Positions 16,494 to 26,308 are shown, numbered from the stretch's first letter. The stretch is DNA of 64,000 nt from CAVTUU01 sp045804965 (GCA_045804965.1 JBJMMD010000035.1:1-64000), one strand, 5' to 3'. The notes: a model not told the origin generated them from the letters alone. Numbers and translations are program-made.

Positions 16494-19400
16494 CTAGGCG
16501 GCGCGGCGTCGTGCTCCGTAGGCCGCGCCACTCAGGATCATGACCAGGCAGATGATCAGCAGCCATGAGGTCGCGCTCATCCCAGCAACGGCGCCGGATC
16601 CGGTATTCGGCAGCTCTTCGATCGGCTCGTCCGGCGTGTCGACGGCCACCGTTGCGTCGTCCTCATCGCTGACCGGGCTATTGACTTCGTCATGCCCAGT
16701 CACGAGCGCGACATTCGTGAGCGAGTCGCCGTCCTCCTCGGTCACTACATGCGGTAAGGAGCAGGTCATCGCCGCACCCGGCGCGAGTGCTGTCGCCGTG
16801 CAGTTCGCGAGCGTGATGTCGTCGGTGGTGTCGTTCGGCGTCAGGTTATCGTCGACTACCACGAGATCGCTCAGGAGGACATTGCCGGCATTCGTCACCG
16901 TGAAGACGTAGGTGATCGTGTCGCCAGGGTTGACCGTGGTGATCTCGGTTGTGCCGTCGGTTGCGATCTTGTCGATGAGAATGGCCGGAGCGCAATCCAC
17001 GTCAACCTGGTCGCTTGCTTCGTTATCAGCGAGCTGATCGTCTTGCTCGTTGATCGCGTTGACCGTAGCCGTGTTGATCACAGTACCGCACGTCGCGCCC
17101 GTGGTCGGCGAGGAGATGTGCACGTCCTGGCTCTCGCCATCGTCGAATGCGCCGTAGTCGCAAGTCAGGTCGCCACCGGAGATCTGGCAGAGACCAGCGG
17201 CGCTGCCGCCGTCGATCGTCCAGCTCAGGCCCGGGTTTGCGGGCAATGGATCGTCCAGCGTCACGCCATTCGCCACGCCTTGGCCGACTTCGTTGCTGAC
17301 CGTGACCGTGAAGCCGATCGTTTCGCCCGGGTCAACCGATCCGGCATCGGCCACCTTGGTCATCGAGACTTGGGGGCAGGCAACCGTGATCAGGGAGGCG
17401 AAGTCGCCATTGTTCGCGAGCCTGGTCGACGGTTCGTTCGTCGCCGCTACCGTGGGTGACGTTTCAAGCTGCCCGCAGAACTCCGGATCGCTCTGCGCGC
17501 TCACGTGGAACGAGATTGCCATCCCCGGTGCGAGGTCCGCGAAGTCGCAGCTGATCAGCGTACCGTCGCCGTTCGGCGTGCAGGTGACTTGGGCGGCCGC
17601 GACACTTTGCGCGGAGAACACGCTTGGTCCTTCGTTGACCGAACTGGTAAGCGTCGGCGGGCCGTCGATCGTCCAGGTCAGGCCGTGGGGCAGCGGCGCG
17701 GTCAGCGTCGCGTCCTTCGCCGTACCTGCTCCGATGTTCTCGCCACTGATGGTGAAGCCAACCGGTTCGCCGGAAGTCACCACCGGGCCGTCCGGATCGG
17801 CGTTGACGGTCATATCTGGGCACTTGACCTCAGTCTCCGCCGAGGCGGTGTCATCGGCCTCATCGCCCGGTGTTTCGTTCGTGGCCGCGATCGTGACCAC
17901 GTTCGTCAGCTCGGCGCAGTGCTCCTTGTCGCTCGCCGCCGTGACATGGACGGTGCGGACATCGGCTGGCGCCAAGTCGCCGAAATCGCAGGTCAACAGG
18001 CCGCTAACAACGGCGCAGTCCGGATTGTCCAGATCTTCGGTCCAGGTCAGGATGTCGCCTTGCGGCAGCGGATCGTTCAGCGTCACATCGGTCGCCGTCG
18101 ATTCGCCGTCGTTGGTGACCTCGATTGTGAACCCGATCGGCTCGGGCGCCGTCACTGCCGCATCGTCTGCCGTCTTCGTCACCTTCACCGTCACCAGCGG
18201 CGTGAATGCGCATTCCTGTCCGCCGTCCGCGCTCACGGTGATGGCCTTGAAGAGACCGCTCAGGTGGACATCGAAGGTGAACAGGCCGGCGAGCGCCTGC
18301 GCGGCCGTGATGTGGGTCGTGAAGGTGATGTCCTCTGACTCGCCGGGATCGAGATCCAGCGGCGTCGAGAAGGCGCCGGTCAGACCCGATGTCGGCGCCA
18401 GGCCGCCCACCGGCGTATCGCCGTCGTCGAGGATGTGAATCGTGAAGATCACCTCGTCGCCGATATGGCCGACGCCGTCGATGACCGGGCAGTCCACCGT
18501 TATCGTCAGATGCGGATGGGCGTTGATCGTGACCGTCGCGTCGTCGTCAGCGCGCACGGTCGTGCCGAGCGGGGCGGTGCCGGTTGCGACCGCGATGTTG
18601 GTGATCGAGCCGGCAACCACATCCGCCAGCGTCACGACATGGGCGAGCGTGCACGTCGCGCTGTCGGTCGCGCCGACCGCGAGGGCGCCGATGGTGCAGG
18701 TAACGTCGTCACTGGTGTTGCCCGGCGTGCCGTTATCGTCGGCCACCGAGACGTTGTGGAGATCGACGTCGCCGGTGTTCGAGACCGCGTAGGTGTAGGT
18801 GATGGTCGCACCCATGTTGACGGTCGTGATTTCGTTCGTGCCGTCGGTCGCCGTCTTGACGATCTTGATCGCTGGGCAATCGATCTCGACGAACGCGGTG
18901 CCTTCGTTGTTGTCGACCAGGGCTTCAGGCTCATTGCCGGCAGTGACCGTTGCGGTGTTCTCGATGCCTTTGCAGAATTCGTCAGTCGAGGTCGCGCTGA
19001 CATGGACTGCGAACGGCGGGTCACCTGGGGCCAGGTCACCAATTGCACAGTGCAGCAGGTTGGCCGCAATCTCGCAGGCCGCGTTGTCCGGGTCTTCGAT
19101 CCAGGTCAGTCCGCCCGCCAACGCATCATCGAGCACGACGTCGTGGGCCACGCCATCGCCGCTGTTGCTCACCGCGATGGTGAACCCAAGCGTGTCGCCG
19201 ACGGTCACTTCATCGGCATCCGCGGTCTTGGTCACCGCGGCGTCAGGTGCGGTGATGGCGACCGTTGCGTCGTCGTTGTCGGTGACCGTGGTGGCCCCCG
19301 CTGAGCCGGTCACGACCGCGATGTTGTGGATCGTACCCGCGCTCGCGTCCTGCGCTCCCACCAGGTGGGCGAGTGTGCAGGAGGTATCGGTTGCGCCCGC

Positions 19401-21479
19401 GGCCAGATTGCCGATGGTGCAGGTAACGTCGTCGCTCGTGTCGCCTGGTGTGCCGTTGTCGTCGACCACCTTGACATTGGTCAGGTCGACGTCGCCGGTG
19501 TTGGTCACCGTGTAGGTATAGGTGATCGTGTCGCCGACGTTCGCGGTCGTGATCTCGGCCGTGCCGTCGGTTGCGGTCTTGACGATATCGATCGCTGGGC
19601 AATGGACCGCGATCGAGGCGGACGCCGTCTGCGTGGCGGCATTGGTCGAGGACACACTCGCGGTATTGTCGACTGTGCCGCAGGTGTCCACCGTCGTCGG
19701 CGAACTGATGTGGCCCGATGCCGACGCGCCCTGCGCTAGGTTGCCGAAGGCACAGGTCAGCTCGCCGCTTGCAATCGAGCAGCCCGCGACCGGCGGGGAA
19801 AGCGACCAGTTGAGATCAGCGTTGGTCGGCAGCGTGTCGGTCAGGGTGACGACGGTCGCCGTGCCGGGACCGTTGTTCGTCACGGAGATCGTGAACCCAA
19901 TAGTGCTGCCGGCGTTCACCGAGGCTGCATCCGGGGTCTTGGCGATGCTCAGAACTGGCGCCGTGATCGGGCAGGTCGCGGTTGCGGTCTGGGCTATAGT
20001 CAGCGCCGATTGCAGGGTCGGATCAGACACCGCGGTGACCGTCACCGAGTTGTCGACATTGGCATTCGTGATGTCGGCGGCGGTGACCGTAGTCTTGAAG
20101 TAGACCGACACCGTCTGATCCGGACTGATTTGGATCGGGTAGGTCAGCGCAGTGGTCCCAGCGGCATCGGCATGGAAGGCGCCGGTGCGCGCATCGACCA
20201 GACCGTCGCTCTTGAGGTAGACCGTCTGCAGACCAGTGTTGGTGATGTCGATCTGGTAGATGATCGTCGCGCCCGGCTCGTTTGTTGAGCCCGTCGGACA
20301 GTTCTTGACGACCGAGATCGCAGGCGGCGCCGGGGGTGTGGCGCCGACGAGCTTGAGTGGAATGGTCTGGGCGCCGCCCCCACTGCCCAGCCGGCTCTGC
20401 ACGTTGCCCTGGCGACCAGCCAGGTCCTCACGGCAGATGAGCTGGACGATGACGCGGAGCACAACCTTTTCGCCCGCCTCTAGGTTCGTGACATCGACAT
20501 GGACATTGACCGAGTCGCTATCGATCGAGGCGGAGCCGATCGCGGCCTCGTTGCCATCGAGATTCGCGTTGAACGGGTCGCCGACCAGGAGATCGGTGCC
20601 AAGGAACGCGCCAAAGCCGATCAAGATGTGATTGGTCGATTCGCTGCTAAATTCAAAATCGATGCCGTAGTCGCCGCTGCCGGCGGTGACCTCAATGCCA
20701 TCGTAGAAGACGATCGCCTGGCCGCACGTGAGGTCTTCCGACTCAAGCTCTGGGCGGCTGTCGGCAAAGGATCCGCCGGCGTTGGCGCCAGTGGCAGGAT
20801 CATAGGTTCCGGGCGCGGCGGCCTGGAAGTTGTTGCTGGCCGCGAAATCGGCACTCGGCGCTTGCAGCAGCTGCGTGGTCACATTGTGCTTCGAGGTTGG
20901 TTCGGTCGGGGTCGAAGTTGCTTCCTCGGTTGCGATGTCCGCCGGCGCATCCGTGGCAATCTCAGTCGGAACTTCGACAATGGGTTCGCAGGCATCGCCC
21001 AGCCCGTTGCCGTCACGATTGGCTTGATCGGCGTTGGCAACCGTGGGACAGTTATCGACAGCATCGGCGACGCCGTCGCCATCGGCATCAGGAGGCGGAA
21101 GGGGCGCCTCGCAAGCATCGCCCGCGGCATCACCGTAGGTATTGGCCTGCTCCGTATTCGCGACCGTGGGGCAATTGTCGAGGTCGTCGCTGACGCCGTC
21201 GCCGTCGGCATCGGGTGGAGGCGGTGCAGGTGCGCAGGCGTCGCCAACGCCGTCGCCATCGGCATCAGCTTGATCGGCGTTCGCAACGTTCGGACAGTTG
21301 TCCACGTCATCGGCGACGCCATCGCCATCCGCATCGGGTGGAGTCGGCGTTCCCTCGGCGGCAGCCTCGATCGCACTCTGGTCCTGCGCGATCGTGTGCG
21401 AAGTGGTGATTGGTGAAAAGAGGCCGATCAGAATTGCGGCGAGGGCGAGCCATCGCAACGTAGCGGCAGCACGCGTCAT
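16494..21479 (-). CDS. Giant surface protein: TSP3 repeats, about ten DUF11 domains, LPNTG anchor
   Basis: 1661 aa from the Met of MTRAAATLRWLALAAILIGL; GGGG/AAGGGG lies before it. Order: signal peptide; three thrombospondin type-3 calcium-binding units (DADGDGVADDVDNCPNVANA pattern) joined by Pro-rich linkers; a Thr/Pro stretch; a lectin-like or non-repeat domain (about 230-390); then about ten DUF11 immunoglobulin-like repeats (for example TPDAASVNAGSTIGFTISVT, GDTITYTYTVTNTGDVDL). Several repeats are near-duplicates. The C-terminus is ELPNTGSG, a hydrophobic helix and ARRRAA, a sortase-sorting signal. It is presumably a calcium-stabilised fibre. No sortase gene is in the window. Confidence 0.93.
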   Translation of the reverse strand: MTRAAATLRWLALAAILIGLFSPITTSHTIAQDQSAIEAAAEGTPTPPDADGDGVADDVDNCPNVANADQADADGDGVGDACAPAPPPPDADGDGVSDDLDNCPTVANTEQANTYGDAAGDACEAPLPPPDADGDGVADAVDNCPTVANADQANRDGNGLGDACEPIVEVPTEIATDAPADIATEEATSTPTEPTSKHNVTTQLLQAPSADFAASNNFQAAAPGTYDPATGANAGGSFADSRPELESEDLTCGQAIVFYDGIEVTAGSGDYGIDFEFSSESTNHILIGFGAFLGTDLLVGDPFNANLDGNEAAIGSASIDSDSVNVHVDVTNLEAGEKVVLRVIVQLICREDLAGRQGNVQSRLGSGGGAQTIPLKLVGATPPAPPAISVVKNCPTGSTNEPGATIIYQIDITNTGLQTVYLKSDGLVDARTGAFHADAAGTTALTYPIQISPDQTVSVYFKTTVTAADITNANVDNSVTVTAVSDPTLQSALTIAQTATATCPITAPVLSIAKTPDAASVNAGSTIGFTISVTNNGPGTATVVTLTDTLPTNADLNWSLSPPVAGCSIASGELTCAFGNLAQGASASGHISSPTTVDTCGTVDNTASVSSTNAATQTASASIAVHCPAIDIVKTATDGTAEITTANVGDTITYTYTVTNTGDVDLTNVKVVDDNGTPGDTSDDVTCTIGNLAAGATDTSCTLAHLVGAQDASAGTIHNIAVVTGSAGATTVTDNDDATVAITAPDAAVTKTADADEVTVGDTLGFTIAVSNSGDGVAHDVVLDDALAGGLTWIEDPDNAACEIAANLLHCAIGDLAPGDPPFAVHVSATSTDEFCKGIENTATVTAGNEPEALVDNNEGTAFVEIDCPAIKIVKTATDGTNEITTVNMGATITYTYAVSNTGDVDLHNVSVADDNGTPGNTSDDVTCTIGALAVGATDSATCTLAHVVTLADVVAGSITNIAVATGTAPLGTTVRADDDATVTINAHPHLTITVDCPVIDGVGHIGDEVIFTIHILDDGDTPVGGLAPTSGLTGAFSTPLDLDPGESEDITFTTHITAAQALAGLFTFDVHLSGLFKAITVSADGGQECAFTPLVTVKVTKTADDAAVTAPEPIGFTIEVTNDGESTATDVTLNDPLPQGDILTWTEDLDNPDCAVVSGLLTCDFGDLAPADVRTVHVTAASDKEHCAELTNVVTIAATNETPGDEADDTASAETEVKCPDMTVNADPDGPVVTSGEPVGFTISGENIGAGTAKDATLTAPLPHGLTWTIDGPPTLTSSVNEGPSVFSAQSVAAAQVTCTPNGDGTLISCDFADLAPGMAISFHVSAQSDPEFCGQLETSPTVAATNEPSTRLANNGDFASLITVACPQVSMTKVADAGSVDPGETIGFTVTVSNEVGQGVANGVTLDDPLPANPGLSWTIDGGSAAGLCQISGGDLTCDYGAFDDGESQDVHISSPTTGATCGTVINTATVNAINEQDDQLADNEASDQVDVDCAPAILIDKIATDGTTEITTVNPGDTITYVFTVTNAGNVLLSDLVVVDDNLTPNDTTDDITLANCTATALAPGAAMTCSLPHVVTEEDGDSLTNVALVTGHDEVNSPVSDEDDATVAVDTPDEPIEELPNTGSGAVAGMSATSWLLIICLVMILSGAAYGARRRAA

Positions 21480-22293
21480 GTTCCTAACCCCTTTGCCGAT
21501 CTCGTCGTTGCTTGCCCGAGTCAGCGAATGTCGCCGAGCCTGTAGTGAGATCGGCGTTCGTGGTGAGCCCCATTGCTTCACCGTAGGAGCCCGCTAGAAG
21601 GTGATCCGGTATCGAACAAACAAGAACGTGAATCGCCGGGACCGCGCCACGGCACGCTGCACGTTCCCGTTCTCCCTGAGACTACTTCCGGGTTCGATCT
21701 ACCCCTTAATGACGAACCCAACAGTACTATTACATTGGTACTACCCTCGCAGCATACGACCGGTTTTTCCAAACGTCAAGCTCTGGGCAGTACACGCGTA
21801 TTATTCACGCTTGGTTGGGGGTTGTTCGGATAAATCCGGCGCAATCCGCTTCAATCTCCCTCGAATCAGCGCGATTACGCCATCTTGTCCATGATTTTTG
21901 CACAGGGCGGCGCTCACCTGTTCCATCCATCTTTCGTCTCATTGCGACACATAGGTGTTTTGCTGCATTTGACATCCTGGCAAATTTCGGCTATTTGGCC
22001 GTCGCCCGCCAGGACCGGCGGATAGGCAGATCGGGCCACGCCATCTTGGGACCCGTCGGCAGGGAGGCTGGAGGAGTTTCCTTAACCCTTGAGCCCTTCT
22101 CTCGCGCACGGGAGAAGGGGAATTTCCATAGCGGTCCGCGCATTTTCGTTCCCTCGCCCGCGCACGGGAGAGGGTGGCGCGCAGCGCCGGGTGAGGCAAC
22201 TCCGCGCCGGCCCCCGTCCCCTGTCGCTCGCCCGGCGAACCTCGTATGATCCTCCTCCCTTGTTGCATGCTTGCACGTTGAGAGAAGGGTGGG
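21480..22293. other. 814-base intergenic region with repeat family 2
   Basis: No credible gene. The first 500 bases are less GC-rich and show nothing I recognise beyond the giant gene's promoter side. From about 22089 to 22210 lies a family-2 repeat (CTCTCGCGCACGGGAGAAGG, then CCCGCGCACGGGAGAGGGTG and CGCCGGGTGAGGCAACTCC). Confidence 0.55.
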
Positions 22294-23340
22294 TTGAAGA
22301 TCGCGCGCGATCGCCTCGACATCGAGCAGCCGGAAGCGCTGCTCCGCTATCTCCACGACGCGGGCCGGATTCCGCGCGATGAGACGCCGACATTGACGGT
22401 GCTCGCCGGGGGTGTCTCCAACCGCACCGTCCTCGTCGAACGGCGGATGCCCGCTGGACACGGCGAGGCGTGGGTGCTGAAACAAGCCCTCGCCAAACTT
22501 CGGGTGCAGGTCGACTGGTTCAGCCCGCCGGAGCGGGTCCACCGCGAGGCCCTCGGTCTGCGCTGGCTCGCCCAGCTCGCCCCGCCCGGAACGATCACGG
22601 ACTTCGTCTTCGAAGATTTCGATCACCATATCCTGGCGATGACCGCCGTTCCCCAACCCCACGAGAATTGGAAAACCCTCCTCCTCGCCGGCCGCCCCGA
22701 GTCCGACTACATCGCCCAATTTGCCCGCTTGCTCGGTTCCATTCACCGCGCCGGCAACGCGCGCCTACCCGAGCTTGCCCCGGTCTTCGGCGACCGGGGC
22801 TACTTCGAGTCGCTTCGCCTTGAGCCCTACTACGCCTACACCGCGACCCAGGTTGCGCCCGCCACCGCCTTTCTCGACGCCCTCATCGCCGAAACCCGCG
22901 CCCACCGCGACACCGTCGTCCACGGCGACTACAGCCCGAAAAATATCCTCGTCCACGACGGACGCCTCGTCTTGCTCGATCACGAGGTCATCCACATTGG
23001 CGACCCTGGGTTCGATCTCGGGTTCTCGCTAACCCATCTCCTGAGCAAAGCGCATCACCTTCCGGCGAAACGGGCTGCATTCGCGGCAGCGACGGCCGAT
23101 TACTGGCGGATCTACCGCGACACCGCTGGCGACGGCGCCTGGACCGCCGATCTCGAAGCGCGCGCCGTGCGCCATACCCTCGGGTGCCTGCTTGCCCGGG
23201 TGGCGGGCCGCTCCCCACTCGAATATCTCGATCCCGGTGAACGCGCCCGCCAACAGCGCGCGGTTGTCCGTCTCATGGCCGATCCGCCGGCCACCATCGC
23301 CGCCCTGAGCACCCGATTTCTCGCCAATCTGGAGCCCTAA
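22294..23340 (+). CDS. APH-family kinase coupled to the enolase-like gene
   Basis: 348 aa, start codon TTG in this reading, after AGAGAAGGG. It has the kinase fold of the choline/methylthioribose/APH type: VLAGGVSNRTVLVER as the nucleotide loop, AWVLKQALAKLRV with the conserved Lys, the catalytic loop HGDYSPKNILV near residue 210, and metal-binding LLDHEVIHIGDPGFDLGF. The HGDxxPKN and DHExxxxGDP pattern resembles 5-methylthioribose kinase more than antibiotic kinases, but identity is not established. Its stop (TAA) directly abuts the ATG of the next gene with no spacer, so the two are translationally coupled and probably work in one pathway. Confidence 0.85.
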   Translation: MKIARDRLDIEQPEALLRYLHDAGRIPRDETPTLTVLAGGVSNRTVLVERRMPAGHGEAWVLKQALAKLRVQVDWFSPPERVHREALGLRWLAQLAPPGTITDFVFEDFDHHILAMTAVPQPHENWKTLLLAGRPESDYIAQFARLLGSIHRAGNARLPELAPVFGDRGYFESLRLEPYYAYTATQVAPATAFLDALIAETRAHRDTVVHGDYSPKNILVHDGRLVLLDHEVIHIGDPGFDLGFSLTHLLSKAHHLPAKRAAFAAATADYWRIYRDTAGDGAWTADLEARAVRHTLGCLLARVAGRSPLEYLDPGERARQQRAVVRLMADPPATIAALSTRFLANLEP

Positions 23341-24612
23341 ATGGCCGTCATCCGCCGATTATCCGCGCTCGAAATCCTCGACAGCCGGGGCCGTCCCACC
23401 GTGCAAGCGACGTGCGAGCTCGCGGACGGCGCCAGTGCCTCCGCCTCCGTTCCCTCCGGCGCCTCCACCGGCGCCGCCGAAGCGCACGAACTGCGGGACG
23501 GCGACCCCAGGCGCTATGGCGGGCTCGGTTGTCGCACGGCAGTACATAATGTTGTCGCGCTCAACAACGTTATGACAAATCGCCATTTTCCCACCCAAGC
23601 TGACCTCGACCGAACCCTGATCGAGCTCGACGGCACGCCGGACAAGTCCCAGCTCGGGGCAAACGCGATCCTCGCCGCCTCAATCGCGTATGCGCGCGCG
23701 GACTCCACCGCGCGCGGTCTGCCGTTGTATCGGCATCTGGCGAGCACCCTCGCCCCCGAGCACGAACCGGCTCGCCTCCCCCGCCCGACCGTAAACCTTT
23801 TCAGCGGCGGCAAGCACGCCGGCGGGCAGGTCTCGATTCAGGATGTGCTGATTTGTCCAGTCGCCGCGCCAACCATCGACGCGGCGATGGCGGCGACCTA
23901 CGAGGTCTACCAGGCTGCCGCCGCGCTCGTTCGCCAGCAGTACGACATGCGCCTGCTCGTCGCCGATGAAGGGGGCCTCGCCCCCCCCTTTCCTGATGTC
24001 GAGACCATGCTCGCCGACGCTGTGACCGCCATCCGCGCCGCCGGCTACGAACCAGGCCGCGACATTGCACTCTGTGTCGACGTCGCCGCCAGCCACTTCG
24101 CCGAAAACGGCCGCTACCGTCTCGCTGGCGAACCACTCACCAGCGCGGAGATGATCGAGACCATCGCCGGCTGGCTCGATCGCTACCCGATCATCAGCGT
24201 TGAAGACGGATTGGCCGAGAACGACTGGGCGCATTGGCCGTTGTTGCGTCGCCGCATCGGCGGACCCGGGGGCGCACTCGTCCTCGGCGACGATCTCCTC
24301 GCCACCAATCCGGCCCGGATCCAACGTGCGATCGACGCTAACGCCGCCGATGCCCTCCTCCTCAAGGTGAACCAGATCGGCACCCTGACCGAAGCCGCCG
24401 CTGCCTGCCGCCTCGCCCGTGCCGCCGGCTGGCGCGTGGTCGTCAGTGCTCGCAGCGGCGAAACGGAGGACAACTGGCTCGCCGATCTCGCCGTCGCCTG
24501 GTCCGCCGACCAGCTCAAAGTCGGCTCGATCACTCGCTCCGAACGCCTCGCCAAATGGAACCGCCTCCTCGCGATTGAAGCGGAAACGGAGTGGCCAGTG
24601 GCCTCTTCGTGA
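23341..24612 (+). CDS. Enolase-like protein with altered active site
   Basis: 423 aa, the usual enolase length. Conserved: the substrate-loop PSGASTGAAEAHELRDGD, GGKHAGG (His at about 159), the ADEGGLAP acid region, the metal ligands in LCVDVAASHF, SVEDGLAEND and LVLGDDLLATN, the base-type Lys in LLLKVNQIG, and Lys in QLKVGSITRSERLAKWN. Two normally invariant positions differ: Gln-Glu after the His motif is Gln-Asp (SIQDVLICP), and the active-site His-Arg-Ser is Ala-Arg-Ser (VVVSARSGETED, Ala at about 370). It may be a slow enolase or act on another phosphorylated acid made by the coupled kinase. I give no eno symbol for that reason. Confidence 0.88.
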   Translation: MAVIRRLSALEILDSRGRPTVQATCELADGASASASVPSGASTGAAEAHELRDGDPRRYGGLGCRTAVHNVVALNNVMTNRHFPTQADLDRTLIELDGTPDKSQLGANAILAASIAYARADSTARGLPLYRHLASTLAPEHEPARLPRPTVNLFSGGKHAGGQVSIQDVLICPVAAPTIDAAMAATYEVYQAAAALVRQQYDMRLLVADEGGLAPPFPDVETMLADAVTAIRAAGYEPGRDIALCVDVAASHFAENGRYRLAGEPLTSAEMIETIAGWLDRYPIISVEDGLAENDWAHWPLLRRRIGGPGGALVLGDDLLATNPARIQRAIDANAADALLLKVNQIGTLTEAAAACRLARAAGWRVVVSARSGETEDNWLADLAVAWSADQLKVGSITRSERLAKWNRLLAIEAETEWPVASS

Positions 24613-24651
24613 TGAGCGGCCCCCTTTCGTCGTTCCGAGCGTTACCACACC

Positions 24652-24676
24652 GTCATGCTGAGCGGAGCGAAGAATC
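24652..24676 (+). repeat. Family-3 repeat copy, left of the GIY-YIG gene
   Basis: GTCATGCTGAGCGGAGCGAA followed by GAATC. It is an inverted near-match (23 of 25 bases) of the copy at 25095-25119. Confidence 0.8.
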
Positions 24677-24747
24677 CCGCCCTGCCCAAAATCCCTCTGA
24701 ATAGTGGAGGTATCTTTGCCAGCATGATTTGACCTTGGAGAAGGTCG

Positions 24748-25050
24748 ATGCGTGACTCCTACGTGTACTTCCTGGCGAGCGCCACCCGCACGCGCTCCAC
24801 CGGAGTTACCAATGACCTCGAATGTCGGCTTTGGGAACACCGGCAGCCTCGTCCATCAAGCTTCACCAGTCGTTATAGGGTTACTCGTTTGGTCTTTTAC
24901 GAAACCTTTGCCGATCCGCGCGACGCCATCGCGAGAGAGAACGAGATCAAGGGTTGGCTACGAGCAAAGAAAATTGCGCTTATCGAGGAGACGAATCCAG
25001 AATGGCGAGACTTAGGCGAAGGCTGGTTCGATCGAGATAGCTCATCCTGA
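24748..25050 (+). CDS. GIY-YIG domain protein, UvrC-like small family
   Basis: 100 aa. It belongs to the small stand-alone GIY-YIG group: it begins RDSYVYFLASATRTRSTGVT, followed by NDLECRLWEH, the Arg/Tyr helix, LVFYETFADPRDAIARE and the signature tail EIKGWLRAKKIALIE..NP.W.DL. The second motif reads STG instead of the usual Tyr-Val-Gly, so one catalytic Tyr is missing. The first YVY and the metal-ligand Glu (ARENEIKGW) remain. Nuclease activity is therefore doubtful. The gene lies between two inverted copies of repeat family 3 (24652 and 25095) and could have moved with them. Confidence 0.82.
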   Translation: MRDSYVYFLASATRTRSTGVTNDLECRLWEHRQPRPSSFTSRYRVTRLVFYETFADPRDAIARENEIKGWLRAKKIALIEETNPEWRDLGEGWFDRDSSS

Positions 25051-25094
25051 GCAATGGTTGTCGGCATCATGAAGAGCCCGGTTGCAAAGGGCGA

Positions 25095-25119
25095 GATTCT
25101 TCGCTTCGCTCAGAATGAC
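25095..25119 (-). repeat. Family-3 repeat copy, right of the GIY-YIG gene, inverted
   Basis: GATTCTTCGCTTCGCTCAGA followed by ATGAC. A third copy lies at 27438-27463. Confidence 0.8.
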
Positions 25120-25285
25120 GGCAGGCTTGAACGTTCATGACGAAAGGCGTATGCTGACGCCCGCATGGCGGATGCTGACGATGGGGGCGGGAGCGTCCGA
25201 TGGCGTGCATTCCTCATTGCCGGATGACATGGTTCCGAGCAACATTTGCCCTTCATGCCGGACACGACCAACAAGCAGGCAGACG

Positions 25286-26308
25286 ATGCGCGGATTCTTT
25301 CACCGCCAAGGCAAATTCCAGCCGATCCTCCTCGACGACGAGCGGCCGGATCAGCAGATTCCCGAAGATCTTTGGGTCAAATGCCCGAAGTGCGGTGAGC
25401 TGATCTATTCCAAAGAGCTGCACGACAACCTCCGCGTCTGCCCGAAATGCACCTATCACATGCGGCTGCGCGCTCGCGAGCGCATCGTCACCCTCGTCGA
25501 TCTGGACACCTTTGACGAGTGGGACGCGGGGCTGCGCCCGGAGGACCCGTTGCAGTTCGCGGACGGCTCCGGGACCTACCCCGACAAGCTCCGCCGCACC
25601 CAAAAGAAGAGCGGCGAGCCGGAGGCGCTCGTCACCGGTCAAGCCATGATCGATGGGCAACCGTTCGCGCTCGCGGTCTGCGATTTCGATTTCCTGGGCG
25701 CGAGCATGGGCTCGGTCTTTGGGGAGAAGTTCGCGCGGGCGGCCGAGCGTTGCGCCGCGCTCGGCATCCCCTTGCTCAGCGTGAATGCCTCCGGCGGCGC
25801 GCGCATGCACGAAGGCATCTTTTCCCTTATGCAAATGGCGAAAACAGTCACCAGCCTCTCCCGCTTGGGCGAGGCCCGCGTGCCCCATCTTTCGCTCTTG
25901 ACCGATCCGTGCTACGGCGGTGTGACCGCGAGCTACGCGACCGTGGCCGATATCGTTATGGCCGAACCAGGGGCACTGATCGGATTCGCCGGTCCCCGCG
26001 TGATCGAGCAGATCACGAAGCAGAAACTGCCCGACGGATTCCAAACCGCCGAATTCCTGCTCGAACGCGGGATGATCGACCTCATCGTCGAGCGTACGGT
26101 GCTCCGTTCCACCGTCTCGACCCTGATTGGCCACTACGCCCGCGCTTGCCAACCAGCCCAGGTCGCGGCAGCCGCGCAACCCGAGAAGCCCGCACCGAGG
26201 CCCGCAGAGGCTACCCGGGCGCGCGTCCGCGCCGTAGCCACCACCGCACCCTTCTCCGCGGCCGAAATGCCCCGCTTTAGTGGCGGCGAGGCATCGACCG
26301 ATGGGTGA
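25286..26308 (+). CDS. accD: Acetyl-CoA carboxylase carboxyltransferase subunit beta
   Basis: 340 aa from the ATG of MRGFFHRQGKFQPILLDDE; the open frame upstream contains a repeat and is not conserved. It transfers the carboxyl group from biotin to acetyl-CoA in fatty acid synthesis, as a complex with AccA. The N-terminal zinc ribbon has CPKCGELIYSKEL and CPKCTYHMRLRARERI. The carboxyltransferase core has VNASGGARMHEGIFSLMQM, GGVTASYATVADIVMAEPGA and GPRVIEQ. An Ala/Pro-rich tail of about 55 residues extends beyond the usual end. It is followed by accA after a 200-base gap filled with repeat family 2, so the two may still be one transcript. Confidence 0.96.
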   Translation: MRGFFHRQGKFQPILLDDERPDQQIPEDLWVKCPKCGELIYSKELHDNLRVCPKCTYHMRLRARERIVTLVDLDTFDEWDAGLRPEDPLQFADGSGTYPDKLRRTQKKSGEPEALVTGQAMIDGQPFALAVCDFDFLGASMGSVFGEKFARAAERCAALGIPLLSVNASGGARMHEGIFSLMQMAKTVTSLSRLGEARVPHLSLLTDPCYGGVTASYATVADIVMAEPGALIGFAGPRVIEQITKQKLPDGFQTAEFLLERGMIDLIVERTVLRSTVSTLIGHYARACQPAQVAAAAQPEKPAPRPAEATRARVRAVATTAPFSAAEMPRFSGGEASTDG

